Source: Balanoglossus misakiensis
Taxonomy: Eukaryota > Hemichordata
NCBI GenBank assembly: GCA_040954595.2
Contig: CM082582.2
Location: 930,001-994,000 of the forward strand
Direction: 5' to 3'
Length of the DNA: 64,000 bases
This document shows positions 21,824 to 34,800 of the stretch, piece by piece. The position numbers and the translations under genes were made by a program. Under the pieces are notes generated by a model. It was not told the DNA's origin, searched no databases, and saw only the letters and a list, made by a program, of their open reading frames with translations. Each line of letters starts with the position of its first letter. Position 1 is the stretch's first letter.

Positions 21824-23065
21824 TATTCTTGGTTCCATTCTTTGGCCAACGAGATCTCAGACACCGCTGCAGGTACACTTCTCAAACTTGCTACAGTGGT
21901 CAAGGTCAATGAGTAGATGTGCAGTGACTTGTGAATACTTAATTAGTCACGTGACCTGGCGGCCATATTGGATTATCTGAAAAAATTCAAATCTCAGATC
22001 TCTGAAACTACAAGTCAGATCAACTTCAAATTTGGCATGCAGGTAGACTACCTTCTACCCATCATTTTTGTTATTGGAAATTTTGCTGTCAGTGTTGCAG
22101 TTTTTTTGCTACAGTTGTTTTTCTGAAATCTGGTCAAAATTTCAAAAATCTTCTTCTCCAGAACCGGTGATAATCGAGTCACGCGGTTTGGGGCATGTGG
22201 TCACCTAATTGATGTCTATCAAGTTTGCGAAGATCATTGTGATTGGTCGAAGATTATGGCGGCCATATTGGATTTTCGAAAAACCATAGTAAAACTTCAA
22301 AAATCTTCTTCTCCAGAACGGGCGATAACTGAGTCGCAAGATTTGGGGAGTATGGTCACTATACTGATGTCTATCAAGTTTGCAAAGAGCATTGTGATTG
22401 GTCGAAGATTATGGCGGCCATATTGGATTTTGTAAAAAGCAGTGAAAAATTAAAATTCCTTTTTCTAGTATAAAAATTGATAGCATACAAATTCGTTTTA
22501 TGGATATCAATCGTCATATGACTACAATATGTTACAAATTTTTGGCGATTTTTCACATGACCTTTGACCTACTTTTCACACATTATTATTTCAGCATATC
22601 TAATTCCACGCTAACCTATAGGGCTAGACTTTTGTTTTTGATGCATGTGGATTAGTGTGTGATCAAACTATTTTGCTACTTTTCATGACCCCTTTGACCT
22701 ATGCTGACCTCATTAATTATGTGCATAGCTAATTACAGGCGAACCAAGAGAGCTAGAGGTTTTGTTTTTTGTTGGACATGGACCAGTATGGGATCAAAAT
22801 TTTTTGTCCAAATTTTGGGTAACCTCTGGTGACCTTTGACCTACTTTCGCATATCTAAGCATCCAGAGCAGATACAGCCATGGCATTTGGCAGGATGGGA
22901 CCAAAATGTAAAGCCACATTTTTGGGTCACCTGTGACACCTGCTGACCTCATTAAATATGCACATACCTAATTACAGGCGAACCAATAGAGCTAGAGTTT
23001 TGGTTTTTGTTGGACATGGACCAGTATGGGTAAAAAAAATTGCCCAAATGTTGGGTGACCTCAGG
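21824..23065 (+). mobile_element. GGGCCC unit 7, 3'-deleted
   Basis: The start lacks the usual CTTT run. At about 23065 a sub-repeat (GGTGACCTCAGG) jumps into the TTAATGAGTAGTTGTGCAGTG part of another unit, so the terminus of unit 7 and the start of unit 8 are missing. Confidence 0.8.
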
Positions 23066-25110
23066 TTAATGAGTAGTTGTGCAGTGACTTGTGAATAATT
23101 AATTAGTCACGTGACATGGCGGCCATATTGGATTTTCTGAAAAAATTCAAATCTCAGATCTCAGAAACTACGAGTCAGATTGACTTCACATTTGGCGTGC
23201 TGGTAGTGTACCTTCTGCCCATCATTTTTGTCATTGGATATTTTGCTCTCAATGTTGCAGTTTTTTTGCTACAGTTATTTTTCTGAAATCTGGTCAAAAT
23301 TTCAAAAATCTTCTTCTCCAGAACCGGCGATAACCGAGTCACGCGGTTTGGGGTATCTGGTCACCTTACTGATGTCTATCAAGTTTGCGAAGATCATTGT
23401 GATTGGTCGAAGATTATGGCGGCCATATTGGATTTTCGAAAAACCATAGTAAAACTGCAAAAATCTTCTTCTCCAGAACGGGTGATGACTGAGTCGCAAG
23501 ATTCGGGGAGTATGGTCACTACACTGATGTCTACCAAGTTTGTGGAGAGCATTGTGAATTGTCGAAAATTATGGCGGCCATATTGGATTTTGTAAAAAGC
23601 AGTAAAAAATTGAAATTCCTTTTTGTATCCTAAGAAATGATAGCATACAAATTCTTTTTATGGATATCAATCGTTATATGACTAAAATATGTTACAAATT
23701 TTTTGGCAATTTTCATATGACCTTTGACCTACTTTTCACATATCATTATATCTGCCTATCTTTTTCCAGGCTAACCTATAGGGCTAGACGTTTGGTTTTT
23801 GATGCATGTGGATTAGTGTGTGATCAAATTATTTGGCTACTTTTCATGACCCCTTTGACCTCTGCTGACCTCATTTATTATGTACATAGCTAATTACAGG
23901 CAAACGAATAGAGCTAGAGTTTTGCTTTTTGTTGGACATGGACCAGTATGGGGTCAAAATTTGTTGCCGAAATGTCAGGTGATCTCAGGTGACCTTTGAC
24001 CTACTTTCACATATCTCAACATCCAGAGCAGATACAGCCTTGGCATTTGACAGGATTGGACCAAAATGTCAAGCCACATTTTTGGGTCACCTGTGACACC
24101 TGCTGACCTCATTAAATATGCACATACCTAATTTCAGACGAACCAATAGATCTAGAGTTTTTGTTTTTGTTGGACATGGACCAGTATGGGGTCAAACTTT
24201 TTTGCAATAATTTTGTTTGACCTCTGGGACCTTTTACCTACTTTCTCATATCTTGGCATCCACTGCAGGTACAGGCTTAGCATTTGGAGGGATGGAACAC
24301 CTCACCGAGTCTCACACTTTACCCCATTAATTATGTGCATATATAATTCCAAGCGAACCAATAAGGCTAGAGGTGTGTTTTTGTTGAACATGGACCAATA
24401 TGTGGTCAAAAGTTTTTGCCCAAATTTTGGATGAACTGAGGTGACTTTTAACCTACTTTACCATATCTCGGTGCCAACAGCAGCTACAGCCTTGTCCTTT
24501 CGAGGGATAGGATCAAAATTAAAAGGCAAATTTTGGGGTCCCCTGTGACACCTGCTTGACTCATTGATTACGTGTATACCTGATTCCAGGCAAACCAAAC
24601 GGACTAGAGGTCTGGTTTTTGTTGAACATGGACCAATATTGGGTCACAAGCTTTTGCCCAAATTTAGGGTGACCTGAGGTGACCTTTAACCTGCTTTCCC
24701 ATATCTCAGCATCCACAGGAGATACATCCTTGGCTTTTGAAGGGTGGGACAAAAATGAAACGCCAAATTTTGGGGTAATCTGTGTCACCTTCTTAACCTC
24801 ATTAATTATGCCCATACCTAATTCCAGGCTAACCAACACAGCTAGCAGTTTCGTTTCAGTTGGACATGGACCAGTATGGCATCAAAAAATGTTGGACCAA
24901 ATTTTGGGTGAACTTTGACCTACTTTTACATATCTCAGCATCCAGGGCAGATTCGGTCTTAGCATTTGTAGGGATGAAACAACTTATGTTGTCGGACACC
25001 TTACCACATTAAATTTTACGCTGACCAATAGTGGCAGAAGGAAAGCTGGGACCAGTATGGGACCAAATGTTTGACAAATTGTTGGGTAACCTTGGTATGC
25101 CCTTTTACTT
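23066..25110 (+). mobile_element. GGGCCC unit 8, long decayed tail
   Basis: Joined to unit 7 by a deletion. It contains more sub-repeats than other units, and these diverge progressively to the right (DR1 changes to TGACCTTTAACCT near 24680). No terminus is visible, so the array fades into unique DNA. Confidence 0.75.
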
Positions 25111-26419
25111 TTCATTATTGTGATACGCTGAAACACTTAATGCGTTCTTATACTTCACCTCCTTCTTTTGTCTATAACAAATAGTATCCTTAAAAATAAG
25201 AGGGCTTACATGTGTTGTGTTTTGAATCTTTACTAGTATGTGACAACATTATTTGAGAAATGTTTGTGTAACCTTCCAAACCAGATATATTGTACAGAGT
25301 ACAGAGAGACAGGAAAGTCAGACGTGGACATTTTGTTTTAAGTGGTCAGCGACCTATAATGTAGACTAAAATAAAGAGATGACTACAGTAAAAGGCTTAT
25401 GTTAAAAAGCAATGATTCAACTTACAGGTTTATCTGAAGCACGTAAAACAAATGGTTGACATAAGTTGAGGTTTATTTTTGTTATTGCAAGAAACTAAAA
25501 ACACAGATTACAATTGTTAACAGTTTTAAGCAATTATATCCAACTGGCAATGGCCAAGTATAATAATAACTAATAATAATAACTAAATAATAAGTTCAGA
25601 CACCATTTAATTTCTAAAAAAGAGGATTAGTGAAATTAAGTTAGCATCTTTCTAAATTGTTTGAACATCCACTCGATACAGTGCATATGTAACACGACAA
25701 ATACTTAAGAACATGTATGTATTATGACGACATATCTAGTATACAACAGAACAAATCTGACCTTGACAAAAGTCTACTTGAATTTTAAAATACAGTTCAG
25801 CATATCCTTTAAGACATTTCTTGTTGTGCACAATTTTAGAAAATCAATCGGGACATAGCATGGACAGAAATAGTCATTAAACGTAATCTGACAACTTGAT
25901 TGTTTACAAGGCTTAATTGCAGATCATTTGTTAAAGGTACAAAGTAGCTTTTGTTGGCCCTTTTTGATATCATTCAAGAATACAGAGAGTACCTGCATTA
26001 AGTCACTGACCGCGCAATATGCTGTCAGTGCATAACCTAAAAAGGGGTCAGTAAATAACCCTTTGCTGTATGTAAAGTTGTGATTTTGTGTGTGATATGA
26101 AATGAATGCCTGTACCAAAGTACGTTTCCTTTTGACAAATAACATTGCCATGGCAGTGTACCGGTACATGGCAGTTATACATGATAGAATACTACACTCT
26201 GAGATCTCATGCCAAGATCCATGTGGTCTAAATAGTTTGCAACACTGGCTATATACTCAAATATATGGATAAAAGTTTAGGCTATAACAGTGAAAAACAG
26301 GGTGGACATCTGAATTATTTATCTTATTGTTCAATCTTGTCTGTTGATATACATTCATAGTTCACCAGTACAGTACTGTACTGGTAAACACAGAGCATTA
26401 AGCCTTTGAGTCGCTGCAC
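25111..26419. other. No gene recognised
   Basis: AT-rich, apparently unique. An 81-codon minus frame at 25924-26169 has no recognisable motif. A short CA run lies near 26418-26430. Confidence 0.5.
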
Positions 26420-26990
26420 ACACACACACAGTTTATTGGGCCGTTCACAATACTCAGAACGGGTCTGGCCGACCTTTGTCCGGACAATTTTTGTCCCAGT
26501 TGAATGGGTTGGTTTGTATCCTACTCTGGTCCGACTCTGGTCCCAGCACGGTGTGTGTGGACACGTTTTGTCCGAATCTGGTCCCAGAGTGACATAACAG
26601 TGTAGTCTATCATTTGACAATGGTGAAAATCGTATGAACAACCATAAGAGGACCAACACGGGTCTGCTTTATAAGGTCAAAGGTTGGCAAAACGACGTAG
26701 GCCAGGACTGTGCCAAACACAATGTGAACAGGGACTAAAGATTAGCTTGTCTTGTCACAATCATCAGTGACACGTTTTGCCCGGCCATGGGCCCAGATGT
26801 GAACCCACCATAGACATTGGGTTACGGAGTGGTGTTAATTCTTTACACCGGCTCAGGTCTGACCAGCAAATGCTGTCTCAAATCTAAGCCATTTCAGAAC
26901 CACTATACACCGTCCACACCTGATTTTTTAAGATGGTATCTGATCTGAGACGCTTCAGAACCGTCTTAATGGTGTGTATGTGACCCTATA
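26420..26990. repeat. Dispersed repeat relatives of 3.7-4.6 kb
   Basis: About 26440-26790 matches 4200-4560 in the same orientation (GTTTTGTCCGAATCTGGTCC, TGACAATGGTGAAAATCGTA). About 26820-26990 matches 3880-4040 in the opposite orientation. The relative orientation of the two modules therefore differs between loci. Confidence 0.6.
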
Positions 26991-28287
26991 CAGTTCACTG
27001 TGTTTCAATAAGTCAAACAACAGGTCCAGTTTTGAATATTAAGTCGACACAAAATAAAAATACGTAATTATTTGATTGAAACCATGCTTGATAATACAAA
27101 TGACAATTTCAAAAATTTCAAATCATGTTATAAAATAACTATCTTGACTCAAAATTGGCTATTTACATGAAATACCAAACATCAAGAAACTTATTTCAGA
27201 ATAAAAAGTACAATTCAAATTATTTCTATTACTCTCATAATGCAGGCAAATATCTTTACTGTAATAAAAAATCATCCAGTACAATAAGTTGTTCAAAATA
27301 CAGTATTTGATGTATCTTTTTACAAAATCCAATATATACACTATACCACACAGTATTAAAAGCAGGTGAATTATGTACATGTACTCAATATTGCATACCA
27401 TATGATCATACAAACAAATGTACACACAGAAGTGAATACCCCATTGTGTAGCAATAAAATTGTTTAATTATAATTATATCATGTCAAGCAGTAATGTAAA
27501 TTGTTCTAAAATACTTTATATATTTAACATAGATTTTATATAAACATAGAAAATGGCTACATATTCATACATACATACATACATACATACATACATACAT
27601 ACATACATGCATGACTGCATGCACGACACAGACAGACAGACAGACAGACAACTAATTAAGGCGTGTAGACAACCTGTCTTAATTACCCTGTCCTCAACTA
27701 GAGTTTATGTCTTTTTCTGAAAGTTAAATCACATCATGTTAGACAAATTATTTGCAGTTGGTTTATCGTTACCTTATCGTTACCTTATCACTACCTTATC
27801 GTTACCTCATCAAAAGCAATCTGGTGGTCAATATTATTTTGCGGTAAGGTAAATACATGTTATGTATAATGTTGATGTCAGCTTTCTGAGATTATATCAT
27901 AAAGCAGTTGAACGACATGCACATACTATTTTTACAGATCCTGAACAATCACTTTAACATTTCTTTCAAAATCTCCAATTATGGACATGCTACAGTGTTC
28001 AATTTAACAGGAAACAATTCCTTTGGAAAACAATTATCCCAACAGCTATATCTATTTTAAATTCAAGTTTCATCCTTTTTTAGTTTTATCCAGTGCTGCA
28101 GATGTGCTTTTCATCATGTTATCCTTTTGGTGTCTGTGTATATACATTGTTATCAAAATGTCATTTATCCTGAATTTATAACTGATTGATGAGCCTGAAG
28201 ACAATTTTCACAGCTATTGTTGAAAATTAAGTATTTGAATTGATTTACCATAGGAGCCAGTATAAGAACATTTTACCTCTTGCTGTG
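26991..28287. other. No gene recognised; simple repeats
   Basis: Contains (CATA)n at about 27568-27608, (ACAG)n at about 27628-27650, and four imperfect 12-bp GTTACCTTATCG-type repeats near 27766-27810. The rest is AT-rich. Confidence 0.5.
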
Positions 28288-28773
28288 TAGTTTTGCTTTT
28301 ATCTAGTCTCACTCCCAAACCTCATTGCTGTGCACCCTAGTGTGTAGCTACTGGCAGTATGACCAGGCAAGGAGCGCAGCGACAAGAACAAGTCGCCCGC
28401 CAAATCAGATCACTTGCTTGGTCATGTCCTACCACCAGAGGCACACACTTTGCCTGGGTGAAGCAACAAGGTCTGGTACCATCACTCAACTTTTCCGTAA
28501 CAAAGGCCATTATTGAATCATGTATAACTCATGCTTGGTAGTTTTGCTTTTATCTAGTCTCACTCCCAGACCTCATTGCTGTGCACCCTAGTGTGTAGCT
28601 ACTGGCAGTATGACCAGGCAAGGAGCGCAGCGACAAGAACAAGTCGCCCGCCAAATCAGATCACTTGCCTGGTCATGTCCTACCACCAGAGGCACACACT
28701 TTGCCTGGGTGAAGCAACAAGGTCTGGTACCATCACTCAGCTTTTCCGTAACAAGGCCATTATTAAATCATGT
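28288..28773. repeat. Two-copy tandem repeat, period 251 bp, at the Helentron 3' flank
   Basis: Copies start at 28288 and 28539 with TAGTTTTGCTTTTATCTAGT and are nearly identical; the second ends about 28773. They lie 87 bp or more beyond the stop codon of the minus-strand Helentron ORF. They could be its subterminal repeats or an independent insertion. Confidence 0.85.
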
Positions 28774-28809
28774 ACCTGAATAAGGTTATTCCTCGCAGTG
28801 AGTTATATC

Positions 28810-28815
28810 TTTATT
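28810..28815 (-). promoter_or_regulatory. Candidate polyadenylation signal of the Helentron
   Basis: AATAAA on the minus strand, 45 bases beyond the TAA stop at 28862-28860. Confidence 0.5.
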
Positions 28816-28859
28816 TTTCTAATCATACTGATTTTATTTCAAAACGCAAGTCTAAATAT

Positions 28860-31800
28860 TTATATTTTGATGCTTATTGCTTCATGAAAGCTGAAGTATT
28901 TTGGTACCACATTTACTGTCACATTTTCTATTCCTTTCACATACACATGATCAATCAGTGTATTAGCTTCTGTAGTTGGTTCGCTTACAGATTGTCTGAA
29001 ACCATGATCTTCCATTAGCTTTACAAGTGATGACCGGGTCAAGATATCTTCATTGAAATCACCCATGATCAGTTTGCCTCCTGGGTATTTTTCCATTGCT
29101 TTCACCAAACAAACCAAACTATTTTTGAATACCTCTGCTTTGTATGATGGTGGTCTGTAAACTACAGCTACTGTAACATTGATTTTAGCAACATAAAATG
29201 AAATACATTCCAAATTACACACACCCAAATGCAAAATTTCAAAATCATTACATAGTTTGCTATAGACTCCAACACCACCCCGCTGTTGCAACTGTAAACT
29301 TGTTGTGTTTGTATCAAATTGATTGTAGGATTGAGATCGTGGTTGGTGATTGAATTCAAATCCACTCAATTGCAAATTACAATTTGTTCCTTTTTCAGAT
29401 AACCATGTCTCCGTCAAACAAATGAAGTCTGCTTCCAAATATTCACTGTCATTGCAAATATCTTTAATGTGACTGACAAGTCCCTCCACATTATGCAATA
29501 CAAATGAGCATGTATAATTACTGTGTTCAGTCTGAGTACACTTGGAGAGAAACTTTGGCATTGTTTCCAGGGCTTCTTGGACCTTTTCATTGCAATATAT
29601 GGATGATTTGTTAAAGTCATTAATAATGAGACCATCTAATGTTGTCACCCGACTCAATGCCACATATGCCTGTCCTGGTGCAAACATCTTCTTTAAACTG
29701 ACAACAGCTTTTTCAACTGTCAATCCCTGTACTTTGTGAACTGTACACGCCCATGCTAGTTTTAAAGGAAACTGCCTCCTAATACCACCATTACTTGCAA
29801 CAGACATTTCCTGAGGTTCTATAGGGGTACTGTTTACTGGAAGGTCAGATATAGTTATAGGCTTCTTTTTACGCAATCCTTGGCCAACTTTCTCATTATC
29901 AAATACAACATAAATGGCAGCTGGAAATTTTTCATTTGGTTTCACTGCAATGTGACATACTGTGCCAAATACGCCATTCACCAAACCATCAGCCACATCA
30001 ATATTATGTGTCAGTTGTACTCGTGCACCAACAGCTAGAGTAAGACTCTTTGGCAAAGTTGTCCTGTACACTTTGACATGGTGACCTTCCTTTTTTTCTA
30101 GTCTTCCAGTTTTAGGATTCCTGCTAAAATCTTCTGCTTCAATACATACAGGATCAGAACATTGAGAATGAAGCATTTCAACATTACAGCTATTAACCTC
30201 TGCATTTGTAGCAAAAACATGCATTGCCTCAGATGTTAAACCAGTAACACACTTTTGTAACATTGCCACATCATCTGCATTCATTGTGTCCCCTTTTTTG
30301 TGAACTCTTACTCGATTTAGTGCCTCTGCAAACGCACAGTCTTTCTGTCTCATTATTTCAGTTAATTCTACAATACTGAAATTATCATTCCACAGATTGA
30401 CGGATTGATGGTCTATGCACAGTGGACTTGCTTTTACAGGTGGAAGTTGATAAAAATCACCAACAGCAATAACACACACATTCCCAAATGGTGAATCAGC
30501 AGATGACTGTTTGATTTGTCGTAGTCTTCCATGAACGTAGTACAATAACTTTTTGTCTACCATAGAAATCTCATCTATTATCAAAATTTGAAGGTTACCA
30601 AACTTGCAACGAAGAGTATTCAGTTTTTCTTCACGCAGTGGCTGATATGGCAGCTTCGAGTCAACAGCTATGGAGAATATGTGATGGAGAGTTGTACCTT
30701 GTATATTAAATGCCGCCACTCCTGTTGGTGCAGTTAAAGCAATAGAAATTCCATCAACATCTGGCATTGCACGAGCTAGAATTCGTTTGGCTTCATGATA
30801 TATGCTTTTGATTAAGTGACTTTTTCCAGTACCAGCACCACCAGTGACAAACAGATAAAAGGGTTCTGGATTCTTGCCATTGCTTTTGTCCAAACACCAC
30901 TTCCTGACAGTGTAAAACACTTCTGCTTGTTTCTTGTTCAACGATCTACACATTGCTTCAACCTCATATTTCTTCATTGAATATGAAATTTCTACATGGC
31001 AATCATCACCTTTGGGTTTTTGTACCAAATCTGGAATATCACCTTCATCGACCGGATCATCATCACAGCACTTTTTACCTTCTTCAATGCATTCCAATCG
31101 TTCTAATTCATTTTCTGGACATATTTGTGCCCATGCATCTTCAAGATGGCCATTCTCATCAAGAAATTGTCCAGCTGCATCAATAGCATCAGCCTCTGTT
31201 TCAAATAATGCTTTATTGGCATCTACGATCATTTTAACCTTTTCTAAAGAAGCAGAGCCACATTTCACTGCACCAAGACAATAAAAATCCTCATACGATT
31301 CAAATCCACTAGGTTTCAGTTGTGATTCAGTACGATATGGGAGAAACAGTTGTAATATACTGCCATAGTGCTTTTCTGGATTTTTGGTAACAGAAAATCT
31401 AGCATATCTAACAACAGCCCCATCACTACTAGATCTTTTCTGCATGTAACCGACATCATTTTTCAACTTTACTATTGGACTGCGGCGTTTTTCATTACTC
31501 ACATTTTTCATTTCTGATTTTGAGACCACTCTGTATTCTGAACAAAATGTTGCCAGACACATGTTGTCGAAATCTTCCCGATTTGGTCTGTTCTTGTACC
31601 TGTCCACAATGCTATTCATCCATATCTCTTCCTCGTCTAAATCATCACCTTTCATTTTCTTCTGTATTACAGTCAATGGCAAACTCATTTTAATTTGGTT
31701 TTCTCCTGTTGGAATAAACTGAACTTTTCGTGATGATTGTTTCAGTTTCAAACCACATACCCTATACACAGCTTCCTGGGCACTTATTTCCCTGTTGTGC

Positions 31801-34800
31801 AGATATACACCACCTAACTCTTTCATGGCAGACTTTGCATCCATATTTCCTTCTTTGTTAGCCTCTTTCTGTGCATGTTCCAAGAGTAAACCCATTTCTC
31901 TTTCTGCCTTAGAAATGTATGACACAATGTACACAACACAGGCATAAGCATCCACAACAAACTGAATGTCCATATTTGCATTCCAGCAACGGAGGAGGTT
32001 GGCATTATATGGATTTACCCAAACATCACTTGGCTCACGTTTTAGAACTACACTTGTCTTCTTGGCCAAAATTGCATTTGCTTGTTCAAAATTCTCCTGA
32101 GATATACCAACTGCATTGAACAAATCATCAATAGTATCAATTTGTTTCTCTTTGTCACACAGGCATGTCCACACTCGTTCTAAAATTTGTCTAGCCTTCT
32201 TCTGAACCAATACTGTATCATCCAACTCAGGCAAACTATTTTCAAATTGACTTTCCATTGATGTAGTGATTTGATCATCCTTACACTGATCGTCAACTGT
32301 TACCTCTGTACCGGTATCTATGCTGACAGAAGGGTGGCATACAAAGGTTCTGTTTGAAGGAGGTCGGGGAAAGTTGAATCTACATGTAGTACCCTTTTTC
32401 TTGCAAGATTTTGAATGCCTTGAGCTGTGTTTCTGGACTGTTTTCACAATCTCGTGCAGTTCCTCATCCTCTTTAATAGAAGGCATTTCACATGTTACAT
32501 ATGTGTCAACAAAGTCAACAACATCTTCATCAGAATCTTTGTCCACTTTTGGTGCATTTTCAACCCAAAATAAACAGTGAGTGTGCGGTGATCCACGCTG
32601 TTGAAACTCAACTCGATAAAAATAATCTTTTATCTTCCCAATAGGACTAGCTGGTGACATTATTACCTCATTCAAGAAACAATGGAATCTATGATCAAAC
32701 ATTCTTGCTGCTGTTACGGGATTTCGTCTCAAGATACCACATTTCTCAGACCAATCGAGATCCTCAGCATTACGTACATCACCTTCTTCACGTAGGATAG
32801 TCTCAATTACTTCTTTCCATCTTAAGTCAGCAGCAGAAAATGAGCAGAACCATGTTGGTATACCTAACTGTCTGATCATTGCAAAAATATCTTTCTGTGT
32901 AGCTTGCCAATAAGGGGGAGTTCCTCGTACTGGTTTTAAAAACTTGTAGCCTTCATCACACTTCAATATCTCTCTCAAAGAATCCCCATCAGTCAGAACA
33001 TCAGATGTCACCTTTTTTCCACAAGCATTGGCAGTTCCTTTTCTCAAAGCAATTGACACATTTGATACAACCTGGTCAAGTTCTGAACGATATTGTGCAA
33101 AAAATATGTAGTCTGTGCTTTTTGCAAATCTGTTGCTTGCATTCATGAGGCGACTTTGCAGGTATCGCCCTATAGTTATCTTAACCTCTCGGTCATCGTA
33201 AAATGTTGGTGAACCCGTTGGGAATATCACAGGAAAGCACTTTGCCTCATTGAACTTTTCCATCAACACTCTAACAGGTTTATTATCCTCACCAGGAGCA
33301 ACACAAGCAATATCATCAAAGTGATAATCAAGAATATCCTGACCAATGTCAACTGGTTGAAAGCATGTGTCCATGAATATTCCATTAGTATCTCCATCAG
33401 GCTCATTTCCACCTTCTGTGTCTGATGCTACAGCATTGCCTTCAGTATCTGAAGTGTTTTCCTCAGTGTTTCCATTACTTTCACCATCAGATTTTTCTTC
33501 AGTTTTTTCAAGAGTATTTTCCCAAGTGAGATTGAATTTGACATCATTATACCACTTGTTATTTTTCTGTAGGTATTCCAGTGCATTTTGAATGTGTCCT
33601 TTGTTTACAAATTGATACTGATAACAACCTTTGTAACTTAATTTCCGCTTTAATTTCACCTTTATCATCTGGTCATCCAATTCACCTCTAGGCAAAATAC
33701 TTGTGGTTTTTTCTATGTTAGATGGGACACACACAACAGGTCCATGAACACCGTTTTGTCCACCTCTAGGTAGCGCCATCATTTTCATGAAAGGAATATG
33801 CAGTGCAATTAAATGTTGCTCTAAAGAATTCAGGCATTTTAATTCATTAGGGATTGGTTTGACATCAAGATTGTTTGCAGCAGCTTGAACAGGCATCTCT
33901 GCACGCAAGAGTTTGCTATGGCATGTGTGACAAATCCATAATTTACTGGCTGCACTGCTCTTCAGGGGACAATCAACAATACATAATTCACTACAATTGT
34001 GTACATAATCTTGTGTTATGCATTTGTTGGCATTCATTTCACAAAGACCTCCCTTAGAGACATAGTTATCCATCTTACAAACAAGTACCTGTTTTCTAAA
34101 AAGTCGCCGGTGACAAACTGAGCATACACAATTTGGCCCAACTGAAATCTGATTCCGGAAATCAATTATAACACGCTCTATATTTTCCTTTTCAATCTTT
34201 GTCACTTTCCTCTCAGTACGTCTTCTCTCTAGTACAGTTTGTTTATAAACTTGATCCTGTTGGTACCGTTCAAGACATTTTTTTTTTGTTCGGTTTTGAA
34301 AGTCTTCATCTCTGTTATACTTGTCAAGAAATTGTGCTGCATTCTGACTTTTTTTGTGTTCTCGGAAATTCTGATCGTTTTGGAACTTGTCAGCAAATAC
34401 TGCTGCACTCTGTCTCTTCTTTTGTTCTCGAAACTCCAGATCTTTTTTGTACTTGTCAACACATTGTGCTGCGCTCTGAATCTTCTTGTGCTCTCTGTAC
34501 AGTGGAACTTTTTCATATTTTGCCACACATTGTTCTGCACAAACAGTTTTCTGTGCTTCACGAAATACTGGGTCACGATCATATCTTCCTGCAAGTCTAC
34601 GTTTTTTGTTCTCTCTATACTGTACGTGTTCATTATATCTCTTTCTACTATCCGATTTTTTGCTGTCTCTGTATTCACAATTAGTCTGATAACGTTCATA
34701 ACGTCTATCTTCTTTACGGCTCCTCACACTTATGGATTCATTAAATTTGCCTTTCTCACTTTTATACTTTTCACGTCTGAGTTTCTTTTTCAGCCGTACA

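Larger units (their letters stand above)
13550..25110 (+). repeat. GGGCCC-family array 1 (eight plus-oriented units)
   Basis: Head-to-tail units share one order: (CTTT)n and ATTCTTGTGTCAATTCTT start; CTGCAGGYACACTTCTSAAAC block; GTCACGTGACCTGGCGGCC; AAATCTTCTTCTCCAGAAC blocks; GATTGGTCGAAGATTATGGC blocks; ~240-bp sub-repeats with TGACCTTTGACCT; terminus GCGCTTGGGCCC...GCTGCTYGCAGCTTTAAT. The many 60-120 codon frames on both strands are repeat artefacts with no recognised domain. Similarity fades after about 25.1 kb. Confidence 0.9.

Noticed and set aside
13550-25110. CRISPR array
   Set aside because: Repeats are long, contiguous and eukaryotic in context, with no short repeats separated by unique spacers.
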